Below are positions 1-5,208 of a stretch of DNA of 7,937 bases, piece by piece; positions within the stretch are counted from its first letter, which is position 1, and every line of letters begins with the position of its first letter. The stretch covers positions 1-7,937 of the forward strand of contig URGF01000082.1 of NCBI GenBank assembly GCA_900547285.1, in the 5' to 3' direction. This stretch comes from an uncultured Collinsella sp. GTDB taxonomy: Bacteria; Actinomycetota; Coriobacteriia; Coriobacteriales; Coriobacteriaceae. Below the pieces are notes generated by a model. That model saw nothing but the letters and a program-made list of their open reading frames with translations, made no database searches and was not told where the DNA came from. The translations under genes were made by a program, and so were the position numbers.

Positions 1-7
1 CGCACCA
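1..7 (+). tRNA. Possible 3' end of a tRNA gene cut by the window edge
   Basis: The first seven bases read CGCACCA. This would fit the last acceptor bases, a discriminator A and an encoded CCA of a tRNA whose body lies upstream of the window. Two things support it: a rho-independent terminator follows 12 bases later, and the complete tRNA-Ser in this window also encodes its CCA and has a terminator shortly after. Seven bases cannot prove a tRNA or tell which one, so this is an inference from context. Confidence 0.4.
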
Positions 8-19
8 ATTGAACTTGAA

Positions 20-46
20 GCCTCCGGCAACGGGGGCTTTTCTTTT
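20..46 (+). terminator. Rho-independent terminator
   Basis: The arms GCCTCCG (20-26) and CGGGGGC (31-37) form a seven-pair stem, including one T-G wobble, around the loop GCAA. A T-rich tail, TTTTCTTTT (38-46), follows directly. It probably ends the transcript of the tRNA inferred at the window start and separates it from the large gene beginning at 193. Confidence 0.8.
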
Positions 47-136
47 ATGCCGCCGCTGCATGGATTCGAACCTCGGTCGAGGCGCGGGCGTAAAGCGGAC
101 GATTTCCTGTCGACTCGTGTAAGATTCCGAGTAGAT

Positions 137-155
137 GTCGCGACTAATTCGCGAC
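137..155. repeat. 19-bp perfect palindrome upstream of the TPR gene
   Basis: GTCGCGA (137-143) and TCGCGAC (149-155) are exact reverse complements separated by CTAAT. The site ends 37 bases before the GTG start at 193. It could be an operator or a hairpin in the 5' leader. A weak -10-like hexamer, TAAGAT, lies at 119-124 without a convincing -35, which would place the palindrome just downstream of a transcription start. The function is inferred. Confidence 0.35.
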
Positions 156-192
156 CACTCCTTCTTCAAGCGACCGATCAGGGTGATACTTC

Positions 193-2634
193 GTGGCAGA
201 GCGTCCGACATACAAGCTCAGGTTTCTCGATCCCAAGAAGCGCTTTCCGGCGATGCCCGAGCAGCCTGCGGGACGCTCATATGGCGTAGTCTGGAAACTC
301 TTTGGCGAGGATCAGCATGAATCTTGTTATGTCGTCGAATTTGTTGGCAAAAGTCATGTGTCGCTTTTGGGCTACGTAAGCGTTTCGGGTGAGGTGTACA
401 AGGTGGACCGCCCCGTCAGCGAGGCTCCGCTGCCCAACGATCCCGACATGGAACTGGTCCTTGACGAGTCGGACTCCGGTATTGGTGAGATTGTGGTTCG
501 GGGAGCCAACGGCACGATGCGCGCGTGCGCGCGAACCGTCGGCTCTCCCGAAGGTCCCATGCGCGAACAGTCCGATCACGAGACATGGAATTCGACCCGC
601 TCCCTTCCTTACGGTGAGTTCATGGCATCGATGTTCCTGCGCTACGTGATATTCGCTGACTCCGAAAATACCATTGCGAGCACGGCGGGCGTCGACGGTC
701 TCGATGCGGACATGCAAAACGTTGTCGACAAAATAAAGCTCGTAAAGTTGCCCGAGCCGGTCGAGGTGTTTTTGGGCTTTAACACGGCACCGCTACCTGA
801 CGCTATCGAGACGCTGCTCTACCGTGTCGACCATGCCGAGAATCCGAGCGGTATCGAGCGTTATGCGGCCGCCCTTATGAGCGAGGTCGACTTGCCCCGA
901 CTGCGCACCATCGCCGCCAAGTCCGAGATGAGCCTGGCTCGCATCGATCGCTCAAAGCTTTTCTATCTCAATTTTGATCGTAGCCTGCTGGACCAGGACG
1001 AGATTGACATGCTGCTTGCCATCGAGTGCCGTCTCAACCGCCTCTCTGGCATCCTCGAGCGCATCGGGGCCGGATTGGCCCCTGCGGCATCCTCGCCGAG
1101 CCTTGAGGGCTGCGCGCTCTTTGATGCGTGGCATATCGCCAAGACGACCAACGATGTTCCCCGACTGCTCGATACGGCCTCGAGCGATAACCCGTGGGGC
1201 AAACCGGGTACGGTGGCTTGCCAGCCGGGCGGTGAGTGGGATGTGCGTACCCGTTTTGCGCGAATCGTTGAGGCGCTTAACGTGGTCACACGGCTCGACT
1301 ATACCTATCGGGCAAACGTTGCCGAGGGGATTATGCTCGTTCGGTTTGGTCGGTCTGTCGTGGATGCCATGCCGCAACGTGAATACGACGCTCAAGATGA
1401 CGCCTGGCGCGAGCTGGACGAGGACACGCGCGCGGTCTGGGCCGCGGAACACGATGCGCGCGTGGCACTCACGCTTGCGGCAGCGTGTTTTGCCGCGGGC
1501 ACCTGCATCACGCGCTGCTATGTGCAGATTGCTGCTCCCGACAGTGAGCAGGGCGAGCGCGTTGTCGCAACGTATTTCTTTGGGCGCGCGGCCTATCTGG
1601 CCGATTGCGTGCCTGTCGCCAAGGATCTTGAGAGCATGGACATGGACGATATGCCGTGCAAGCGTGTACTTGAGGCGTATGAGTCAACTGCTCCGGAGAC
1701 GATTGAACCTGCGGAGGTTCATGCTCGTCCGCGTGATGACCATCGCACGCTTCCACCGGCGCTGCGCGATTTGCTGCTTGCCGATACGGCTGACGAGTTG
1801 GAGGTCATGGAAGAGGACGACGACCCATACGTGGCCCGTGTTGTTGAATTGCGCGAGCAGGCAAAAGTCGACCGTACAGGTGCTTTTGAAGGCTTTTCCC
1901 GTCTTGTTGAGGAGTTGGAGGCTAAGTGCGCCGTCGCCGAGCTTTTGGCGACAGGTCCGGTTCAAACGCAGTTTTGCGATAACCAGCTGGTGCGCATGGT
2001 GCTACCGGTGTTGGAAGAAGACCGCTCTGTGCGAATCCTTCGTGCGCCCGATGCACTGTACTTTGCCCAGCACGAGATCTGCAGCTTTTACGCCGAGCAA
2101 GAGGACTTTGAACGAGCACTGCCCGAGGTGCGCCATCTTTACGATCTGGCACGCTCGTCCATGCAATCGCACTTTGCGCTCATCAACGTGCTTGCGCGTC
2201 TGGAGCGCTTTGACGAGATTATCGAGGTGGCGCGCCACGGCCTACGTATTGCCAGCGATCGTTCTGCAATCGGCTACCTGTTCTATCGCTTGGCGTTTGC
2301 CTATTGGAATTGCGATCAGCTCGACCTAGCGCTGGCTTGTTACCGTCTGGTGCCGCGCGGTGAGGAATCGGGCAGTAGTGCGCTGGAAGAAATGCGGGGC
2401 CTTATGAATGAGATGGGCGTCAGCGAGCCTCCGACGTTCGAGGAGGCGGTCGAGACCATCCGCAAGGCTGGACTCGAGCTGCCGCCAGTGTCCGCCGTGA
2501 CGAATCAGCTGGCAGATGCCGCTGTGCAACTGGTCGACAACGGCTTCTTTTTCCTGGCACGCGGTTGCATCTTCCAAATGTGGCGCACCATGGGCAACGA
2601 CGAGCTCGGCTCCCTCAACCGCTCGCTGGGGTAG
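193..2634 (+). CDS. Large cytoplasmic protein with C-terminal tetratricopeptide repeats, function unknown
   Basis: An 813-residue protein that I do not recognise as a named family. It has no signal peptide or membrane segment, so it is probably cytoplasmic. Residues about 618-725 contain roughly three TPR-like helical hairpins. Each has the usual small/aromatic spacing, for example FYAEQEDFERAL near 632-643, VLARLERFDEII, and LAFAYWNCDQLDLALACY near the end. TPR arrays generally mediate protein-protein contacts. An acidic patch at about 535-545 (EEDDD) and a charged segment that may be coiled lie before them. Residues 1 to about 530 show no motif I can assign. The GTG start is favoured because AGGGTG (180-185) lies seven bases upstream; the next in-frame ATG, at 253, has only a weak AAGAAG. 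The codon use and the continuous high-GC frame leave little doubt that it is a real gene. It appears to be monocistronic, lying between a terminator and a tRNA unit. Confidence 0.85.
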   Translation: MAERPTYKLRFLDPKKRFPAMPEQPAGRSYGVVWKLFGEDQHESCYVVEFVGKSHVSLLGYVSVSGEVYKVDRPVSEAPLPNDPDMELVLDESDSGIGEIVVRGANGTMRACARTVGSPEGPMREQSDHETWNSTRSLPYGEFMASMFLRYVIFADSENTIASTAGVDGLDADMQNVVDKIKLVKLPEPVEVFLGFNTAPLPDAIETLLYRVDHAENPSGIERYAAALMSEVDLPRLRTIAAKSEMSLARIDRSKLFYLNFDRSLLDQDEIDMLLAIECRLNRLSGILERIGAGLAPAASSPSLEGCALFDAWHIAKTTNDVPRLLDTASSDNPWGKPGTVACQPGGEWDVRTRFARIVEALNVVTRLDYTYRANVAEGIMLVRFGRSVVDAMPQREYDAQDDAWRELDEDTRAVWAAEHDARVALTLAAACFAAGTCITRCYVQIAAPDSEQGERVVATYFFGRAAYLADCVPVAKDLESMDMDDMPCKRVLEAYESTAPETIEPAEVHARPRDDHRTLPPALRDLLLADTADELEVMEEDDDPYVARVVELREQAKVDRTGAFEGFSRLVEELEAKCAVAELLATGPVQTQFCDNQLVRMVLPVLEEDRSVRILRAPDALYFAQHEICSFYAEQEDFERALPEVRHLYDLARSSMQSHFALINVLARLERFDEIIEVARHGLRIASDRSAIGYLFYRLAFAYWNCDQLDLALACYRLVPRGEESGSSALEEMRGLMNEMGVSEPPTFEEAVETIRKAGLELPPVSAVTNQLADAAVQLVDNGFFFLARGCIFQMWRTMGNDELGSLNRSLG

Positions 2635-2683
2635 GCGAAGCCTCCAAGGAGGAAAGGATGCTAGGCAATTAGAAAATTTCCTC

Positions 2684-2712
2684 TTGCCTATCCTTGGCTG
2701 TTTGGTTACTAT
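2684..2712 (+). promoter_or_regulatory. Sigma70-type promoter of tRNA-Ser
   Basis: A -35 hexamer TTGCCT (2684-2689) and a -10 hexamer TACTAT (2707-2712) are separated by exactly 17 bases. Transcription would start near 2719, about eight bases before the mature 5' end of the tRNA, leaving a short leader for RNase P. The -35 box is also the right arm of an inverted repeat, TAGGCAA (2662-2668) and TTGCCTA (2684-2690). Confidence 0.7.
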
Positions 2713-2726
2713 AGAACGGCTGTTAC

Positions 2727-2817
2727 GGAGAGCTGACCGAGAGGCCGAAGGTGCTCGCCTGCTAAGCGAGTATGCCCCAAAAGGGCATCTGGGGTTCGAA
2801 TCCCCAGCTCTCCGCCA
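2727..2817 (+). tRNA. tRNA-Ser, anticodon GCU
   Basis: The acceptor strands GGAGAGC (2727-2733) and GCTCTCC (2807-2813) pair fully, followed by discriminator G and an encoded CCA (2815-2817). The anticodon stem CTCGC/GCGAG encloses the loop CTGCTAA, with anticodon GCT at 2761-2763, which reads AGC and AGU serine codons. The long variable arm ATGCCC/GGGCAT is the class II feature expected of tRNA-Ser. The T arm TGGGG/CCCCA with loop TTCGAAT is perfect. It has its own promoter and terminator, so it is a single-gene unit. Confidence 0.98.
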
Positions 2818-2831
2818 GTTTAACCTTAAAG

Positions 2832-2857
2832 AAGGGTCCCATCGGGGGTCCTTTTTT
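2832..2857 (+). terminator. Rho-independent terminator of tRNA-Ser
   Basis: AAGGGTCCC (2832-2840) pairs with GGGGTCC plus two T residues (2845-2853) around the loop ATCG, using two G-T wobbles. The paired Ts are part of a six-T run at 2852-2857. It lies 15 bases after the CCA end, as expected for a tRNA transcription unit. Confidence 0.8.
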
Positions 2858-2873
2858 ATTATCGAGAAAGGGC

Positions 2874-2890
2874 GCTGGGGATTCGAACCC
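2874..2890 (-). repeat. Inverted 17-bp copy of the tRNA-Ser T-arm and acceptor start
   Basis: Read on the minus strand, this stretch is identical over 17 bases to positions 2792-2808 of the tRNA-Ser gene, which cover most of the T arm and the first acceptor base. Outside the match the sequence diverges: the left T stem is broken (GAGGG against CCCCA) and no acceptor partner, D arm or anticodon arm is present. It is therefore not a functional tRNA. It may be a decayed tRNA end or a leftover of recombination at the tRNA. Much of the word is itself near-palindromic, which lowers the surprise of an inverted match. Confidence 0.6.
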
Positions 2891-2892
2891 TC

Positions 2893-2925
2893 AAAAAAGG
2901 AGGCATCCTTTCGGACACCTCCTTT
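2893..2925 (-). terminator. Rho-independent terminator of the carboxypeptidase gene
   Basis: On the minus strand AAAGGAGG (2918-2925) pairs with CCTCCTTT (2896-2903). An inner three-pair stem, TCC with GGA, lies around GAAA, and a run of six Ts (2893-2898) forms the tail. The hairpin begins 24 bases past the TAA stop at 2950-2952. It protects the facing tRNA-Ser unit from convergent read-through. Confidence 0.85.
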
Positions 2926-2949
2926 CAGCGAGTGTATTGTTCTTCGACC

Positions 2950-4290
2950 TTACACCTCGGGTGCCTTGGCTACGGTCTCGCTCTCGGCTGTGAGCGGGCG
3001 GTTGTCGATGCGGCGGCCCAGGCGGTCGAGCTTCACAAGGAGCCACTCAATGGGATTCGGCCCTGCCCCTTCCTCGTCGGCAACCAGGTCCATAACGGCG
3101 ATTTTGGTGCCGTCCTGCTTGAGCGTAACGCTGCCCACCTTGTCGCCCACATGCACCGTGCCCGAAAGATCGTCGTGGCTAACCTTTTCGGTCACCTCGC
3201 CGGCAAGGGAAAACACGGTCGCTTGCGCCGTGGGGTCGGCGAGCGTGGCGTCGATCGTCTTGTCCGTCCAATCTGTCTGGCTAATGCGTGCCATAAGCGG
3301 GTTGCCGTTGGCGGTCTTTTCCTGCGTGTTGGCGATCGCGACCGTGACCTTGTGGCCGTAGTACCAATTGGCAAGGGTGGCGGTATCGGTAAAGCGCTGA
3401 TCGGTGGTGGTGGAGTTCAAAATAACGGTGTAGATCTCGTCGCCGTCGCGGTTGTAGGCGCTCGTAAAGCAATAGCCCGCGTCGTCGGTGGTGCCGGTCT
3501 TGCCGCCGATGTTGCCATCTTGGCCCAGCAAATAGTTATGCGTGTCCATGGAATGCGAATGGTCGGTGCCGTCGGCGCCCGTGACCTCGATCCAGGAATC
3601 CTCGCTCGCTACGACCTCGCGGATCGTGTCGTTTTTCATGGCCTCCTGCATCATCAGCGCTACGTCGTGTGCGGTTGAGTGCATATCGCCAGCCCACTCA
3701 TCAAAGTCCAGACCATGCGGGTTTTCAAAAAGCGTACCGGTGCAGCCGAGCTTCTTAGCGCGCTCGTTCATGGCCTTCACAAATGTGGCCTCGGCGTCTT
3801 TGGTCTTAGGGTCGATCTTCTTGCCCACATATTCGGCGAGCACGATGGCGGCGTCGTTGCCCGAGGGAATCATCAGGCCGCGCAGCGCCTGCTCCACGGT
3901 AAGCTCGTCGCCTTCGAGCAGGCCGGCGGTCGAATTACCCACGGTGGCTGCGGCGTTGCTCACCGTGACCTTCTCGTCCATCTTGCAATTCTCGACGGTT
4001 AGGATTGCGGTCATGACCTTGGTGATCGAGGCGATTTTGACCTGCTCATCGGCGCCGCGCCCATAGTAGACGGTGCCGTCTTTGCCCATGACGAGGGCAT
4101 TGGTCGCATCGATATCGGGCAGGTTTTCGGCCGTGATGCCGCGCGCATCGGCGGTTTTGCCGCAAACATTGTCGGTCGTGAGCACTTGGGCGCCGGCGAC
4201 GGTGGGCGCGCCAGCGGCAAGAGCGATAGCGCAGACAAAGCCGGCGGCAAGCTGGGCTGAGCGCTTTGCAAAAGAGGTGAGGGACTTCAC
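2950..4290 (-). CDS. dacA: D-alanyl-D-alanine carboxypeptidase (PBP5/DacA type, peptidase S11)
   Basis: Removes the terminal D-Ala of peptidoglycan pentapeptides outside the membrane, limiting cross-linking. The 446-residue protein has all three penicillin-binding motifs in order: SITK at 88-91 (nucleophile S88, base K91), SGN at 143-145 and KTGTT at 264-268. A signal peptide occupies about residues 1-34: basic start with K2, K9 and R10, a hydrophobic core at 14-28, and a likely AGA/Q cleavage. The region after about 330 is predicted to be the beta-rich PBP5 C-terminal domain. Residues 414-428 (IEWLLVKLDRLGRRI) look like the amphipathic membrane anchor of the family. The GTG start at 4290 is chosen because it opens the signal peptide exactly and lies downstream of the likely -10 box; the frame stays open to an ATG at 4401, but that would add 37 residues before the signal peptide. 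The ribosome site is weak (GAAAG). The gene is divergent from a VanRS-like pair, which suggests shared cell-wall control. The family is secure; the symbol is by similarity. Confidence 0.93.
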   Translation of the reverse strand: MKSLTSFAKRSAQLAAGFVCAIALAAGAPTVAGAQVLTTDNVCGKTADARGITAENLPDIDATNALVMGKDGTVYYGRGADEQVKIASITKVMTAILTVENCKMDEKVTVSNAAATVGNSTAGLLEGDELTVEQALRGLMIPSGNDAAIVLAEYVGKKIDPKTKDAEATFVKAMNERAKKLGCTGTLFENPHGLDFDEWAGDMHSTAHDVALMMQEAMKNDTIREVVASEDSWIEVTGADGTDHSHSMDTHNYLLGQDGNIGGKTGTTDDAGYCFTSAYNRDGDEIYTVILNSTTTDQRFTDTATLANWYYGHKVTVAIANTQEKTANGNPLMARISQTDWTDKTIDATLADPTAQATVFSLAGEVTEKVSHDDLSGTVHVGDKVGSVTLKQDGTKIAVMDLVADEEGAGPNPIEWLLVKLDRLGRRIDNRPLTAESETVAKAPEV

Positions 4291-4329
4291 AGATTTCGCT
4301 TTCGACGGGATGGTCTCTTCTGGAACTAG

Positions 4330-4335
4330 AGTATA
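4330..4335 (-). promoter_or_regulatory. -10 box for the carboxypeptidase gene
   Basis: TATACT on the minus strand is one mismatch from the sigma70 -10 consensus. It places the transcription start near 4323, about 33 bases before the GTG start at 4290. No good -35 is seen 17 bases upstream, so the promoter may need an activator. Because the start falls downstream of the ATG codons at 4401 and 4359, it supports the shorter protein. Confidence 0.5.
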
Positions 4336-4401
4336 TCGTTTGCCGGCGTCGGCGATCATCGCGTGCGTGTGTGGCCCACATCCGCGCCCGAACGGGCACA
4401 A

Positions 4402-4428
4402 GGGTGCTTAAGGCCGACTTAATCACCC
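4402..4428. promoter_or_regulatory. 27-bp imperfect inverted repeat, candidate operator between dacA and vanR-like genes
   Basis: The arms GGGTGCTTAA (4402-4411) and TTAATCACCC (4419-4428) match as reverse complements at nine of ten positions, around a seven-base centre. The same site contains a direct repeat, CTTAA at 4407-4411 and 4418-4422, with an 11-base period. That period is the spacing typical of tandem OmpR/PhoB-family subunits. The centre is about 59 bases before the inferred start of the VanR-like gene and about 90 before that of dacA, positions suited to activation. Binding by the adjacent regulator is an inference. Confidence 0.5.
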
Positions 4429-4461
4429 ACGCTTGTTGTGTGTGGCGTGCGTCGCCTCGGG

Positions 4462-4467
4462 CATAAT
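4462..4467 (+). promoter_or_regulatory. -10 box for the VanR-like gene
   Basis: CATAAT is one base from the sigma70 consensus and lies 26 bases before the ATG at 4488. Transcription would start near 4474, just before the ribosome site GAGGAG (4477-4482), giving a very short leader. The best-spaced -35 (4439-4444, TGTGTG) is poor. Together with the inverted repeat upstream, this suggests an activator-dependent promoter. Confidence 0.5.
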
Positions 4468-4487
4468 GGAGCGCGAGAGGAGCACGC

Positions 4488-5183
4488 ATGAACGAGCGCA
4501 TTTTGGTAGTTGATGACGAGAAGGCCATCGCCGACTTGGTTGGTATCTACCTTACAAAAGAGGGCTTTGATGTCCAGATTGCCTATAGCGGGGCCGATGC
4601 TGCCAAGGCAATCTTGGAGCAGGAGTTCGATCTGGCGCTGCTGGATGTCATGCTGCCCGATATCGATGGGTTTGAGCTGCTGCGTACGATCCGTTCCAGC
4701 CATACCTATCCCGTGATCATGCTGACGGCGCGCGATGCCCAGCAAGACAAGATCGAGGGCCTTTCGCTTGGCGCGGACGATTACGTGGTTAAGCCGTTCC
4801 GTCCGCTGGAGCTCATCGCGCGTGTGCACGCTCAGCTTCGCCGCTACACCAGCTACGGTAGCCGCTCGCAGGCGGCCGAGTCGCCGACCATCCAGCTCGA
4901 CGGCCTGGAGATCAACCGCGATGCTCGTTCCGTAACGGTGGACGGTGCACCGGTGCGCCTCACGCCCATCGAGTATTCCATCTTGCTGTATCTGGTTGAG
5001 CATCGCGGCAGCGTGGTAGCCGTGGAGGATCTGTTCCGCGCGGTGTGGAACGAGGATTTTATGCCCGGCTCCAACAATACGGTGATGGTGCACATTCGCC
5101 ACCTGCGCGAAAAGATTGGCGACGACGCTCAAAAGCCGCGCTTTATCAAAAACGTCTGGGGCGTCGGCTACATAATCGAATAG
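4488..5183 (+). CDS. vanR-like: OmpR-family response regulator, VanR-like
   Basis: A 231-residue cytoplasmic transcription regulator, full length for the family. The receiver domain (about 1-118) has the acidic pair D9-D10, the phospho-acceptor D53 in LLDVMLPD, T80 in MLTAR and K102 in KPF, so all signalling residues are intact. The C-terminal winged-helix domain (about 133-231) reads LTPIEYSILLYL, then SNNTVMVHIRHLREKIGD and an ending NVWGVGYIIE. These are closely like VanR proteins as I recall them. The ATG has GAGGAG five bases upstream. The kinase gene follows after 25 bases, so the two are very probably one operon. Likely targets are its own promoter and the divergent carboxypeptidase, through the repeat at 4402-4428. 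No resistance ligase genes are in the window, so a glycopeptide-resistance role should not be assumed. OmpR-family identity is certain; the VanR subgroup is likely. Confidence 0.92.
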   Translation: MNERILVVDDEKAIADLVGIYLTKEGFDVQIAYSGADAAKAILEQEFDLALLDVMLPDIDGFELLRTIRSSHTYPVIMLTARDAQQDKIEGLSLGADDYVVKPFRPLELIARVHAQLRRYTSYGSRSQAAESPTIQLDGLEINRDARSVTVDGAPVRLTPIEYSILLYLVEHRGSVVAVEDLFRAVWNEDFMPGSNNTVMVHIRHLREKIGDDAQKPRFIKNVWGVGYIIE

Positions 5184-5208
5184 CGCCTTTGATGGTGGGG
5201 AAGTGGAC

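Noticed and set aside
47..289. 80-codon open frame after the first terminator
   Set aside because: It starts in the terminator tail, has no ribosome site, and overlaps the TPR gene in another frame. Its GFEPRS segment is only the translated T-arm-like word.
974..2329. 451-codon open frame on the plus strand inside the TPR gene
   Set aside because: It lies in a different frame of a clearly coding gene, is rich in Arg, Ser, Cys and Trp as frame-shifted GC-rich sequence usually is, and has no domain signal.
2516..3678. Plus-strand open frames running through the tRNA-Ser and across the end of dacA
   Set aside because: They cross a tRNA gene and two terminators and lie opposite the dacA coding frame, so translation is implausible.
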